Assembly (NCBI GenBank): GCA_900074885.1
Contig: FJUW01000037.1
Coordinates: forward strand, 434,001-498,000
Reading direction: 5' to 3'
Source: Rhynchosporium graminicola
Taxonomy: Eukaryota; Ascomycota; Leotiomycetes; Helotiales; Ploettnerulaceae
Length of the DNA: 64,000 nt
A model generated the notes under the pieces. It was not told the origin of the DNA. It was given only the letters and a program-made list of their open reading frames with translations, and made no database searches. A program made the translations under genes and the position numbers. Shown one piece after another: positions 47,290-59,177 of this stretch; position 1 is the stretch's first letter, and each line of letters opens with the position of its first letter.

Positions 47290-49374
47290 ATGGGACAAAT
47301 AACAGGCCAGGGCTGGGGACGTTGGCCGGAGCAGAATCCTCAACACTCGAACCAGACATTCTACTCAATGGATATCTCTGGAAATGTGCAGTCATACGAT
47401 CCGAGAGCAGCTTCGTCAGCGGTCACATCTCGGACCATCATGGCTCCTCATTACGGTCCAGCACAAACATACAGCGCAGCGCCGAGTCAAAATATGGTGG
47501 TAACCCAACAACAACATCAACACAATCCATTTAGCTACGGCGGATACTCAGCACCCCCAACAAACATACTCGTGCCATCTTTTAACAACTGTAACTTTAT
47601 CCAGCAACGGCCACTACCTCGCTTGATGCAAGTAGACGACCATGTAAACCGACAACAGGTCTCGTACCCTCGAGTATCTCGACCCGGTTTCATCGAAGAA
47701 TACCATAGCCAAAGCCCATCCTTGAGATCCGAACCCATGTGGCCTTCCCCAACCGTTGGTTCCGTCCATCATTCTACGGGAACCAAGAACTCGCCAGCAT
47801 TGTCTTCATCACAAGAAATCGACTACAAAACTGAAGTCGACACTCTCATGAAAGCTATCCAGGCAAAGCCACAGACAACTGAAGCACAGGCAGTGTCCCC
47901 TCCTGAACAGATTACTTCGGTGGCAGGTGCCTTCCGCACTCCTCTGTCCACGCTATCTACTAACCAGGTTGGGATGTATGCTCCAGGAGAGGAGATGAAG
48001 GACAAGCTCACGCAGAAATCCTCCCAGGATAGCTCAGACTGCTCAAAGAACTCCAAGAAACGATACCAATGCAAGATTGCCAACTGCAGGAAAAGCTTCT
48101 ATCAGAAGACACACTTGGATATCCACGAGCGGTCTCACACGGGTGTGAAGCCATACGTGAGTAACGCAAAAGATCCCGAGAATACATTGACTAATATCTC
48201 TCATCAGGCATGCACAGAGCCAGGATGTGGTCGAGCATTCTCGCAGCTCGGAAACTTGAAGGTAAGCAAGCTATCTAAGATTTTACATTACATTCATTTC
48301 TCAACAAAATTCAGTACTAACATGCTCCCGACAGACTCATGAACGTAGACACTCAGGAGAGCGTCCATACGGATGCGAGATTTGCGGGAAACGGTTCGCA
48401 CAAAGAGGAAACGTCCGCGCCCACAAAATCACCCACGACAAAGTTAAGCCCTTCCCATGCCGTCTCGACGATTGCTCAAAGTACTTCACTCAGCTCGGGA
48501 ACCTCAAGGTACGTTTGTTTGCTTCTTTCTAGATTCTCGGCTCTACTCCTCTCTGCACATCAATTTCGCAAGTGCAAAGGGGGCGATTTCCGCCTCTCTC
48601 GTTTCGACTACAGGCAGCCCCTGAATCTCCCATGACATGTTTACTGCTTCGCTTGCGATGGTCCACCCTCCTTCGTGGAAACAGAATACGGGACTACTCG
48701 GCCTCAGCCACAGTCTCCTGAGCCCACTGCTCTATCCAATCTCGCATGATCTACAATTCTCCTTCAATTTAGATCAGCTCAGCATAGCGTAGCATGAAGT
48801 CGGGTCCAAATCACACCAAAAGAAACAAGTTCTAAGCTGACGCAATCTCTAGTCCCACCAAAACAAATTCCACAAGGACACCATCCGGAACCTGACCGCG
48901 AAGTTCGCCTCCATCAAAGAAGGGGACTTTGTCCACGCCGCCGACAAGGAGCTCTGGCAATACTTCGCCAACCTGTACAAGAACAGTAACAAGGGCATTA
49001 AGGGTCGTGGCAAAGACCGCAAAGTCGGCTCCACCTCTGCTTCTTCATCTCTCAACGCGGGGATGCGTAGCTTGTGTGTTGGTCAACGAGGCTTTGGCAT
49101 GGCTGGGTCCGGACGTGGACACTTGGATAATGGAATACACATAGGTATGGATGTTGGCATGAACATACACATCGACATGGCAGGGCATGTCGTCGGACGC
49201 AGCGATGGCCATGGTCATGGTCATGGTCCGCAGTATCACATGTATGATGTTGACGACGCGAGCCAGAGTGGCAGTGGAAGTTCCGTCGGGAACTATGACG
49301 ACGCGCCATCCGATGGCTATGAAAGCCAAGGAAGTAGTGGCCACGACATGTCTTTTGGGGACAGGATGTACTGA
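47290..49374 (+). CDS. C2H2 zinc-finger transcription factor, Azf1-like
   Basis: Nuclear regulator; yeast Azf1 controls growth and cell-wall genes in response to carbon source, but the role here is unknown. Exons are 47290-48156, 48208-48261, 48335-48508 and 48853-49374, giving 538 residues. Introns are 51, 73 and 344 nt. A long Gln/Ser/Pro-rich N-terminal region precedes four tandem C2H2 fingers at about residues 261-370: CKIANC...H..H, CTEPGC...H..H, CEICGK...H..H and CRLDDC...H...H, joined by TGVKPY, SGERPY and DKVKPF linkers. Two introns fall at the same point of a finger, directly after the QLGNLK of fingers 2 and 4. The fingers continue into a conserved block ([19 protein letters not shown], then [17 protein letters not shown]) typical of this group. 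The last 110 residues are Gly/His/Asp-rich. The third intron is long for this genome. Confidence 0.92.
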
Positions 49375-52015
49375 TCGACTGTGCCCACAAGATCGAGTCG
49401 ATGAACGAACGAGAAGGACTTGTAATCGTCCCAAGCACCAGGACACGACACGAAGTCAACACGACAGACAAAACGAGAAAAAGGAATGAACTATTTACGA
49501 AGTCCATTAATGAGAGACGAGAAGCACGCTGCAAATGGTGTACAACTATTATTATTATCACGACGAACACGAAACACGCATGATATGAAGAGATGGAAGT
49601 ATCGGAAGAGGATGTGAATAAATGGATTGGAATGACACGGACAGGGACATGGACATATGATTTTGCAGACGACATGGGGGGCTTGGCTGGGAAGGGAGGA
49701 GGTACACTTGAAGCATTTATCTTGGTTGCGCTTTCCTGCTCCATGCGATTCTTGTTTCTTCTTTTTCTTTTCTTCTTCGTCTTTCGTTTTCCTTCATCAG
49801 ACTTTCTTTCAGTATCCTTCGCTCACACTGTCCCTTCCTCGCCGGTTTCATTTCTCTCTCCCTTTCTCACTGTTCACGTCACACTCATTAATCACAAACT
49901 GTTCGGGGGAACTTGGGAAGGGAAGGAAGATCGGGAACCCCAAAAAAAAAGTGTATGTATTCATTATGGGAAGTCAAATCGCGAGTATCTCTGCTGTCAA
50001 AAGGGGCTTTTACTCATCCATTTCATTGTTTACTTGGCCTCTTGTGCTTTTGTAGGAAAGAAAAGTCCGTGGCTTGGGGGGTCGTTTACCATGGCTTTAC
50101 CCCATTTTGGGAGGTCGGTGGACGGATAATCATTGCGTTGCGTTGGCGCTTTCAGAGCATAGAAATCAAACATTCTTTATCCTATGTCCAGTTCTTGAGG
50201 CCTTGTGAATTTCGTCTCTGATGAGGCAGATACGAAGCTAGAAATCATCACTTACCTAAATTATCAGATATTCATATGACTCGAAAGTATCACTTTTTAA
50301 ATATTTTCAAACAGGTCTCACGTTGCCGGTCAAGAATTGGATCCGCCTCTTCTCACTCTGATCAGCTGTACGCTCCTTGTACCAACCATTGATATTTGCG
50401 TTCATTGGATGATAAATCACGAAGCTTGGACGCTGTATTGTAATAATGATGTTGTATTATTCAATACTTTGCCACCACTACTTCTCAAATGATGCTTGTA
50501 TGTCAAGGTTGTCAGAGAGATCCATCGGAAATGCACTTTCGTGCCGGGCTTCGAGGACGCGGCTTTTTTGGTTAGCAATTCTCAATCCCCCCTCTACAAG
50601 GATCCCCAATAGTGCCGACTGTGATCTTGACCAGGAACCTAGAAATATACACTGTGGCGTGGGAATCTTTGGGAAACTTTCATGCACGCTTATCTTGCAA
50701 CACCACGTCCTCGGAAAAGAAAATGGCGTTTTTGGCGCCCAATATCTCGTTAACAATGGCATAATAAGCGTGCGAATACGACAAGATCCTGGGCCGGAGA
50801 CTCGACCGACAGCGAAAGCTGGAAGGACAAAGCCCTAACCCCTCTTCTGGAGAGGAGGGAGATGCGACACGTGACGCCTCATTCAGTTGGTGCTTATCTC
50901 CGAGGGTTGCAACCTGGAATCTCCCGCGAGCTATATTGAGCCAGGGAATAATGCAGTCTTTCAAAAGCTTGCCTAATAAACTGCAAGGCAATTGACCTGC
51001 CTTTTAAGGCCTTTGGTCCACCAAGTGTCGTAGGTCGAATTGGGCTTCTAAATCGCGCAACGAGCGATAGCCCGGGTCCGGAACCCGCGGTCATCCATTA
51101 CACCAAGTTTTTATGGAACTGTGAGACAATAAGGTCTAGCAAGGAAATCACACTGGTTGATAGCCTTACCGGAGTTGGGTGCAAGGGTCGGCCCAGCGGT
51201 ACGGCCTACACCGCTGAGCTATTTGAATGAGAGGAGATCTAAGAATCCCAAGACTGTGGTCCATGCCGTTTGTGCAACCAGTAAAGGGTCGCCTTTTGAG
51301 CGCTGCTCGTGAATGTTGTGTAAGGTTGCGCGCAAGCAAATATGGTAAGAAGCGTAGGCGGAGGGAGAAGGACGGGCGTTGCACAGACTTCCGGCGGCGG
51401 GAACGTTCGTGTTGGAAGCTAAGCCAAACTTGTTGACGTACATATTATGGCTGGCTACCTTATCCAGCATTGACGGCTGTAGACAGTGAATGCGCTTTGA
51501 AGGGGTATCCTCGAAGATCATTGTCTGTGGTGGCGTTGTAGTTCTGTCGTTTTGGTCGCCGACTGGCAAGACAATCCAAGCAAGTATGTCTTGCACGTAT
51601 GGTGAAGCTGTGTCTGGTTGGGTGGTGTGTAAAATCATGTGGGGTACTCAGCAAACCCTGAGCAGATCTATGCAGGGTAATCCCTACCGCAATCTTGTGA
51701 GATGTTGATCCAGGAAAGGCCACTCAAAGATGCTGTACTGTAGAGAGGGCGTTGCACTGCCGCTCGGAGGATAATACGGCATCATGTCTTTCCCAGAATC
51801 CCTATTTCATGCCATTCCATGGCTCACGTGCCGGACGAGGGCCATTGCTAGGCTATAATAATGCTCATATTGTTAAAGTGTCGGAGTGAAGATCTAGATC
51901 GAAAAATAGCCAGACGGTTGGAGGAGAGACATGATGCACATTTCAGGAGAGTGCTCTCTCTTATAACGTATATATGGCATGACGTGTTGAAACGTTTATC
52001 GAATGAGCTGCCAGA
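49375..52015. other. Convergent intergenic region
   Basis: 2.6 kb between the Azf1-like gene and urm1. Several ORFs of 60-180 codons exist but none looks conserved. The minus-strand segments around 51030-51110 and 51185-51240 have tRNA-like pieces but do not make a complete tRNA. Confidence 0.4.
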
Positions 52016-52685
52016 TCAGCCTCCGTGCAGAGTTGAGACGAACAGAATATTGTCATTAGCCTGCAGGGCGTATGCGGCTTCACCCTCTAGTTCCCAGTCT
52101 GCATCGTTGATGAGAACTAGGATACCGGGGCGGCTGTATACATGTGAATTGTCAGTGAGTGTCTCCCGGTCTGTCTGCTCTGAATGTTTTGGAGTGCGCA
52201 CAGGGGATTGGAAACGGTGAGGGCTCTACATTGCTGGGGGTGGGAGCCATATATCGATCGTATGTAGAGAAACCATGATGAGCCGATGCACAACATGAGA
52301 TTATTCGCGATAATGCACGAGGCAGATGATCCAGCATAATGCGAAATCGTTGGGAAGCGGTGTATGGTGGCTGCATGGGAGGGAGGAATGCAAGATATGA
52401 GAAAGTGGCTTACACGTGACCATCCAATAGGAACATCTCTTTTCGAGTGTCCTTCATGAGCTCGTCGCAAAGATGATCTACGAGCCAGCCAACTGTTACG
52501 GCGTTTCCCTTGTCGTCTTTGGCAGGGACCTGGATCTTGTGTCTCCGCTCATCAGAGAAGAGCATCTCGAGACCACCACTAGATGTAGCAACAATTAGCG
52601 GTGTGCCTACCCTACCGTGCCTGTACCCCCACGGGACAACTTACGAGAACTCTACTACAAGAGGTATCATAGCTTCGAATGCCAT
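52016..52685 (-). CDS. urm1: Ubiquitin-related modifier Urm1
   Basis: Urm1 is a sulfur carrier. Activated at its C-terminal Gly-Gly by Uba4, it supplies sulfur for the s2 group of U34 in Lys, Glu and Gln tRNAs, and can be conjugated to proteins. Three short exons in transcript order, 52645-52685, 52414-52578 and 52016-52133, give 107 residues (yeast Urm1 has 99). Key sequences are [12 protein letters not shown] (Ser codon split by intron 1), [39 protein letters not shown] (Val codon before it split by intron 2), and the terminal [11 protein letters not shown] ending in the required Gly-Gly stop. The start ATG at 52685 has an ideal CACCATGG context; Met6 is a second option. Introns are 66 and 280 nt. 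It faces away from elp2, about 800 bp off. Confidence 0.93.
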
Positions 52686-52781
52686 GGTGAACAGTTGTTG
52701 GGCGTGACTTTTGCTGGGAGGTCTGACCGGCGTTGCGGTAACGTAGCTTTGTTCTGGTGTTGATGAGATGAAAGGAGATCA

Positions 52782-52805
52782 GACGACGACGACGACGACG
52801 ACGAC
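52782..52805. repeat. (GAC)n microsatellite
   Basis: About seven trinucleotide copies in the shared urm1/elp2 upstream region. Confidence 0.85.
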
Positions 52806-53208
52806 AACGTTGAGATTTGATTGTGGGCCGGATTCGCTTACTGCAGTGCAGGTTTATGACCCGGGTGGGAGACGAAGCAAAAACACCATTGGCAAGATTA
52901 TAGCCATAAATACGTGTACCTAGGGTATATAATACCATTCGAACTAGCATGCTTTTAGAATGTTCAACTCGTTCTGTACGTTTTTTATTTTTCAATTGTC
53001 TGCATTACCCGTTTTCAGTTGAGGATCTAGACCCCGGCTATCGATGTCAGACAAAAGCGGCACCCACCTCGCGATGCGAGAATATCAGAGTCACAAATGA
53101 CTTCAGTACTTTATATGATATTACATTATGGTCACGGAAAAGGTTCATGATGATACCAAGGAAGACTTTGAAGTCACGAAAAAGAATTGATACTTCCTAT
53201 CTACTAAG

Positions 53209-53412
53209 ATGGAATCACTTTCGCCAAAATCGGCCACTGTTTCCGATAGCCTGGCCTGGCACGCCAAGGTCTCGATGAATATCTTTAGCGAGAAAACTTC
53301 AACCCGCAATAACCTCAAATCCCGTGATCAGTTCAAACAGCACCGGAACCTGCAGACTTTCGAGGCCATGACAGCAGATTCGGAATCAGCAAACACAAAT
53401 ATCTTTCAATGA
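53209..53412 (+). CDS. Small hypothetical ORF upstream of elp2
   Basis: 67 codons with AAG before ATGG (good context). The product is hydrophilic with no motif that I recognise. It ends 69 bp before the elp2 start codon. It may be an upstream ORF in the elp2 leader, a small gene, or chance. Confidence 0.2.
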   Translation: MESLSPKSATVSDSLAWHAKVSMNIFSEKTSTRNNLKSRDQFKQHRNLQTFEAMTADSESANTNIFQ

Positions 53413-53481
53413 CCGCTCCAGATTAGATTCTCGTCTTCTCACTCTACACACCCTAAGCTGCTGTGAGGGGATGAAGTGAAG

Positions 53482-56154
53482 ATGGCTCAAGCAAACGCTG
53501 ATTATTTAGCGGCAGGGGCCAATCGACATCCGTCTGCTGCCGATTGGGACCTTCTCTCTGGATTACTAGCATATGGTGCTGATAGAAATGTTGCGTTGTG
53601 GCAGCCACAGGTGAGTTGGCTCCTACCACCACGATTCTTCTGATCCTGCGTCACAGCGCGATAGTGAGCTCAAACACTTCTGAGTAATAAAGCTAATCTC
53701 TCGTAGAATGAACTCTCCAAAGGCGTTCACGCACTTCTGAGTGGCCATACTGATATTGTGAATGCCCTGAAATTCATACCTGAATCTCCCGGCATCCTGC
53801 TCAGCGGCTCAGTGGACAAAACAGTGAAAGTATGGGCCAAAGATCCAACATCTAAACAGTATTCATGTGTCCAAACCCTTTCAGACCATCAGAGCTCCAT
53901 AAATTGTATAGGCGTCTCGAGTCGGACCACCGATATCTTTGTCACGGGATCAGCGGACTCGACGGTCAAGGTGTGGGCATTGAATGACCAGAACGTCGCA
54001 TCACTACAGCAAACGATTACTATCTCACCTCGATTCTTCCCCTTATCTCTCGCTCTGAGCAATCTAGCCGGCAGCCCCGACTCATATGTCCTTGCTGTAG
54101 CAGGGACCAAAGATATCATCCAACTTTATGTCCTCGACTCAGCCAACAGCCCGGAATTTAAGCTTCAAGCTACTCTTGCAGGTCACGAAGGGTGGATCAG
54201 GTCTCTAGAATTCACGCAAGAAAACTTCGACCCGAAGAGTGATCTCATCTTAGCATCAGCCAGCCAGGACAAATACATTCGTCTCTGGCGCATCCATCAG
54301 GGTAAAGAATTACCCGCCGCAGCGGCGAACGCAGACCCATCTCTGGGAGCCTTTCTCCCTGGAAAGTCTCTTTCGAACAAGGCTCATCGCTTTAAAGCAC
54401 ATGATTCGGATTTTTCGGCTACATTCGAAGCACTTCTGCTAGGTCACGAGGATTGGATCTACAGCACAAGATGGCACGCTGTAGGAGATAAATTACAGCT
54501 GCTCTCCGCATCAGCGGACAACTCCCTTGCAATTTGGAAATCTGATGAAGCAACGGGAGTTTGGATCACGGTAGCGCGCATGGGCGAGATCAGTGGCGAG
54601 AAAGGCTCTACGACGGCTACTGGAAGTACGGGTGGATTCTGGACTGGGCTTTGGTCACCATCAGGCCAAACGGTCGTCTGTCTTGGCCGAACAGGCAGCT
54701 GGAGGCTATGGGATCATGATATCACAACCGATCGATGGGTTCAAGGGGTTGGTATTAGTGGCCACACACAATCCGTGGCTGGGATTGCATGGTCAAAGGA
54801 AGGAGACTATCTCCTCTCCACCAGCTCCGACCAAACTACACGACTACACGCGAAATGGAAACGAGACGACTTGGTCTCCTGGCATGAGATGGCAAGACCA
54901 CAGATCCATGGCTATGATCTGAACTGTATCGATTCGTTAGGGGCCTCGAAATTCGTATCAGGTGCTGATGAGAAATTACTGCGCGTGTTCAACGAGCCGA
55001 AAGCTGTAGCAAATATGCTGAGCTCGTTATGTGGCTTTTCAGGAAGTCATGTGGAAGATATGCCAGATGCAGCGAACATGCCTGTACTAGGTCTATCCAA
55101 CAAAGCCATCGAAGCCCTCGGGGACGACGAAGACTTACCACAGTCACAGCCCAACTCCAAGGACCGCAACGCGCCCGACCCCGCCTCAATCGTGCGGAAA
55201 TCAACATTAAGTCTTGCGCACCCTCCGCTAGAAGATCAATTATCACGACACACGCTCTGGCCCGAGATCGAAAAGCTGTACGGGCACGGGTATGAGATCT
55301 CAGCTCTGATAGCTAGTCATGACGGCAAATTAGTAGCTACAGCATGTAAAGCGACATCCATCGACCACGCAGTGATCCGAATCTTCGAGACCGAAGGCTG
55401 GCACGAGATCAAGCCGCCCTTAACAGCTCATTCTTTGACCATCGCACGACTCCGATTCTCATCTGATGACAGATTTCTACTCAGTGTTGGAAGGGATCGT
55501 CAATGGGCTGTCTTTGAGCGGGAAGAGAACCATGGATCTGCCTATAAGCTGAAGGAATCAAATCTGAAAGGCCATTCACGTATGATTCTCGATGCGGCTT
55601 GGGGGCCTATGGGTGGGAAGGTATTTGCTACCGCAGGAAGAGACAAACAGGTCAAGATCTGGACGGGAGAACAACAAAATACAACAACGGACTCAAGTCC
55701 GAGTCCAGGAGCAGGTGGATATACCCTCCGATCGACAATCACAGAAGACGGTCCCGTCACGGCAATAGATTTCATGGACACCTGCCTACCAAACGGACAA
55801 GCATACCTCGCTGTCGGCACCGAACTCGGCCATGTTAGAGTTTACCTGGTGGACATGCAGGAGGCGTTCTCAGTGACGGACCTGCAGGTCGAGTATTCGA
55901 GGTTAGTAACCCATTTCTTTCCCCCCTCATCGTTTCAAATCAAATCAGATCAATTGGTCACAGGAATGAATATTGACTCACTGACTGGTGTTTTCAGCCC
56001 GTATCCTTATTCATCGAAAGCGGTCACGCAGCTAGCTTGGAAGCCTGCTGGAGCACTATCGTCGACCGGGAAAGTTGGGATAGAACTCGCGGTTGCGAGT
56101 GAAGATAGTTCTTTGCGGGTCTATTCTATCAAGGTAGATTCTGGGGCAAAGTAG
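53482..56154 (+). CDS. elp2: Elongator complex subunit Elp2
   Basis: WD40 scaffold of the Elongator complex, which starts mcm5/ncm5 modification of wobble uridine U34 in tRNA. Exons are 53482-53610, 53707-55901 and 55998-56154, giving 826 residues, close to the family's usual 800. Exon 1 (43 codons) supplies the Elp2-specific start, AAGANRHPSAADWDLLSGL and ALW, missed if one begins at the later ATG at 53758. Two seven-bladed WD40 propellers follow, with recognisable repeats ending SVDKTVKVWA, SADSTVKVWA, SQDKYIRLWR, SADNSLAIWK, RDRQWAVFE and GRDKQVKIWT. The last intron (96 nt) is a multiple of three without stops, but it has a CTGAC branch site and a TTTTCAG acceptor, and its removal restores family spacing before KAVTQLAW. 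It is divergent from urm1. Confidence 0.95.
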
Positions 56155-56618
56155 ATGCTATGGTTGACGTGGATTGGCATTTTGTCTTTGCGGTCTGCGA
56201 TCAGAAAGAGCAATGGGAAGGCCATGCTGAGATTTAGAGACGGTAAAACTTCAAGAGCAAACAAGTAGTATGGCTCCTTTTCACTGGACTATAGAGACGC
56301 CGTATTTGTTACACGCTGGAAGTGGCCTATAGTGGCGTGCTAATGTGGTGTTCAAGTAGAGCATTCGAATTCTCATACTTCATTTCTAGATATTTTAGAA
56401 ACCGTTAACGATGAAAGCAAGTGAAACCCTGTTTCTTCATCTCTTGGATCTAAATAGAAACCAGAATCTTGTTGAACGCCGGCCCAATGTTAAATGCTGC
56501 GCCGACCTGTGCTACCCAAACCAGAGCCGTTGAGGCCTCATGCTGTATCTATCATGCTCCATGCTAAATCGCAACGCTCATCGCATCAATCGTATCTCAT
56601 CTCTTATCCTTCATGTCC
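56155..56618. other. Convergent intergenic region
   Basis: 464 bp between the convergent 3' ends of elp2 and caf16. No feature seen. Confidence 0.5.
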
Positions 56619-57488
56619 TTATTTACTCATCTTATCAAAGTTCTCCGCACCATACCCTCCAATGCCCGCAGTCAGATATGAGGTTCCCTCGGACGTTTTA
56701 CTCATATTCCTCGGTCCTCTCTCTCTGAAATCATCCTTCAACCACCCCAAAACTAACTCGCCCAATCTCGAATTCCCTGTATCCGTCCCCCGTCCTTCCA
56801 ACTGGAAAGTCTCGATACCACCCCACTCCTTGACCTTCCCCAAACTCATATGCACCAAATGCGTCGGCCATTGGGCCAGATTGTCCAGGATATGCGTTGC
56901 GTACACAATCGTACACTTCCTTGTCTCCGTCTCCTTCTTCAAGAACGCCAGAAAGTTACTCCTGCTCAAAAGATCCAAATCAACGGTAATCTCATCAAGC
57001 AATAAAATTCTCCAAGGTCGTATCAATCCCATCGCAAGCTGCACCCGTCGACGCTCTCCGTCCGAAACAGCGTGCATCCGCCAATCAAGATCTATGTCCA
57101 ACACCTGCACCAACTCGTCTTTACGGTCGGAGTAATGATCCCCACCGACAGATTGCAGAAGCTCCCGCACGCCGATGTCTGTACGCACGATGGGGTTCAG
57201 GACCCATTCCAGACCGAGATATGTTACGCCTTCGAGACCGTCTTTGAACGGGTCGAGTCCGCCTACGGAGATTGTGCCGGAGGGTGCGAGACGCTTGCCT
57301 GACAGGAGGCGGAGGAAAGTGGTTTTACCGGCTCCATTAGCGCCTATGAGGAGGGTGCGCGAGGATGGTGGGAGTGAGATTGTGAGGTTGTGGAGGCCGA
57401 GGGAGCGGTCGGGGAAGGTGTAGGAGAGGTTGTTGACGGTTATTTGAGGAGCGCCGGACTGGTCGATGTATTGGGTTGGTTGGGCCAT
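56619..57488 (-). CDS. caf16: Soluble ABC-type ATPase, Caf16 (CCR4-associated factor 16)
   Basis: Single intronless ORF of 289 residues, matching the length of yeast Caf16, a soluble ABC ATPase linked to the CCR4-NOT complex. Walker A is GANGAGKT (residues 49-56). The ABC signature is VSDGERRR (141-148) in place of LSGGQ, as is usual for this subfamily. Walker B is ILLLDEI (161-167), and the H-loop is ATHILDN. No membrane segments are present, so this is not a transporter by itself. Intronless structure is unusual among its neighbours. It shares a 658-bp divergent region with rmp1. Confidence 0.93.
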   Translation of the reverse strand: MAQPTQYIDQSGAPQITVNNLSYTFPDRSLGLHNLTISLPPSSRTLLIGANGAGKTTFLRLLSGKRLAPSGTISVGGLDPFKDGLEGVTYLGLEWVLNPIVRTDIGVRELLQSVGGDHYSDRKDELVQVLDIDLDWRMHAVSDGERRRVQLAMGLIRPWRILLLDEITVDLDLLSRSNFLAFLKKETETRKCTIVYATHILDNLAQWPTHLVHMSLGKVKEWGGIETFQLEGRGTDTGNSRLGELVLGWLKDDFRERGPRNMSKTSEGTSYLTAGIGGYGAENFDKMSK

Positions 57489-58146
57489 TGCGTTCTAGGA
57501 TGAGGAGTGGTTGTGAGGATTTGTTTGTAGAGAGGGGGGAGTGAAGGTGGGAAGATTGAGAAGATAAACAATGTTTCCTTTAGAAACGAAGTAGCAGCAC
57601 GAGTAAGCGTCATCGTTCGAGATTGCTGGAGATCTTATCTTAGCGCCGATCTGGTCCCTGTCAGGTACCATTCGGCATCGAAATCTTTATTTACCACTTA
57701 CTGAGAAGTCTATTTCGATAGCAAGTTCGGAGGCCAAGTACTGCAAGATCTCATATCCTATACTCGTCAGCTCTTCTCCAGCCACTTTCAAGTCTGGGAT
57801 CTTATAGAGGAATTAAGTTTTCTTCAAGACGAGCATATACTGTAGCTTGATCGAATGATCCTCGTGTTATATAAGTATCCTCGTTCCAGACCCAAAACTT
57901 CCGAGCCATCAATTATTCGCTTGCTCCCGCCGCTACTATACTTCATCTCAATCCCTCAAATCGGCCATCATTACATATTTAAATCCATCTCGTAAAAGGT
58001 ATCTTCTAAAGCCACGATTCACTTGACCCGAATCAAAACCATACAACACCTACCCACCAACCGCACAACCTCAAATCCATCGCACTTACTAAAAATGTCA
58101 ACCTGACTCTCATACAAATAAACCCATCTCATCATCAAACTACAAA
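57489..58146. promoter_or_regulatory. Divergent promoter region of caf16 and rmp1
   Basis: 658 bp between the start codons, with pyrimidine-rich DNA just before the rmp1 start. No clear element identified. Confidence 0.45.
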
Positions 58147-59047
58147 ATGGCCAGCCCGCGTCCAGACGCACCCCTCCAGGAATTAACATCTATATCTCAA
58201 CTCCTACACCTAACACATCACCGCAACAAAAACCAGCACCGTCTCGCGAAATGGTGGAAAGCTTTCTCGGTACTGAGGAGGCAAGTGGGTAGATTAGTGG
58301 CAGAGGTTGAGACGTTAGAGAGGGCTGTGAAATTCTCTTCCGGGGCCTCATTAGGTGAGAAGAGTCGGAAGAAGGGGAGAGGGAAACAGCTGGAGAAGGA
58401 GGAGGAATCAAAGTACGTAACGGGGGCGCGAGAGGCGGTTGAGGAGCGGGTGGGGTTTATGAAAGAGTGGGTGGTGCCGAAATGTTATTTGTGGGTATTT
58501 CTGTCTTTATCTTTCCAGCCTGAAGTGTTCTTTCTTCCTTCCAAATTTCGAATGTCAAAAACAGACAAGAAATCAAAATGGTATAGGGCAAGGTGAAGTG
58601 AGTCTTAGCTAATAGCCGCAACTTAGAGCGTTCTCTAATGTCATTGCCGATAATCAGTATGCGGCTCTGGGACTCATGATAATGGCTACTTTGGCGAGAG
58701 TGCAAACTTTATTGAAGAGTTTGGACAAGGAGTCGGAGAGTGAGAGTGAGAATGGCGATCCAGACCTCCCACCTTCGGCTGCAAAAGGCTTGGATGCGGA
58801 GTCAGTGGATATCGCGCGAGGAACTGATCTTGGGGAAGTGGTCAGCAGAGAGGATGTTGTTGACATGGAGGAAGATGATGGTGTAGATATCAAAAGGTTG
58901 AAGAAAAAGAAGAAGAAGAGAGAGAGGGTCGAGGATGAAGGAGAAGCTGAATCGGCAGCTGGAGTTGCTGCTACGCCTGCGAAAAGGCCGAAGAAGAAAA
59001 GGAAGAAGGGCGATGCGTTTGACGATTTGTTCGCTGGTTTGATTTAA
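58147..59047 (+). CDS. rmp1: RNase MRP protein subunit Rmp1
   Basis: Protein subunit specific to RNase MRP, the ribonucleoprotein that cuts pre-rRNA in the nucleolus. Exons are 58147-58490 and 58627-59047 (136-nt intron), giving 254 residues. The conserved RMP1 domain is seen in HHRNKNQHRLAKWWKAFSVLRR (about residues 19-40). It continues across the intron in VPKCYLAFSNVIADNQYAALGL, where a Leu codon is split. The C-terminal half is acidic and then strongly basic (KKKKKKR, KRPKKKRKKG), fitting a nucleolar protein, and ends in FDDLFAGLI. The intron has a CTAAT branch site; its donor is GTGGGT. Confidence 0.9.
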
Positions 59048-59177
59048 GCGTATACCCCTTTCTTGTCTTCAAAGCTATATCGTTCTATAATGTACAACTT
59101 CAGCCTCGATTTCGTTGCCGAACCGGTTTTCATCTCCATCCATCTATTCTCTTCCTCTATTACAATCTTTCGAGTGC

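Larger units (their letters stand above)
52686..53481. promoter_or_regulatory. Divergent promoter region of urm1 and elp2
   Basis: 796 bp separate the two start codons. A (GAC)n run lies at 52782-52805. A 67-codon ORF with a fair start (53209-53412, plus) lies between and might be a small gene or an upstream ORF of elp2. Confidence 0.5.

Noticed and set aside
51030..51115. Minus-strand tRNA-Arg-like piece: D-arm-like segment followed by an anticodon-type stem-loop (CGGG TTCCGGA CCCG)
   Set aside because: No proper T-arm with GTTCRA and no acceptor stem pairing could be found; probably chance or a very decayed tRNA.
51185..51240. Minus-strand TAGCTCAGCGG resembling an A box of tRNA or a tRNA-derived SINE
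   Set aside because: No B box at the right distance and no second copy seen in the window.
53758..53760. Start codon of elp2 at 53758
   Set aside because: This is an internal GTG; the family's N-terminal sequence lies in exon 1 (53482-53610) and upstream in exon 2.
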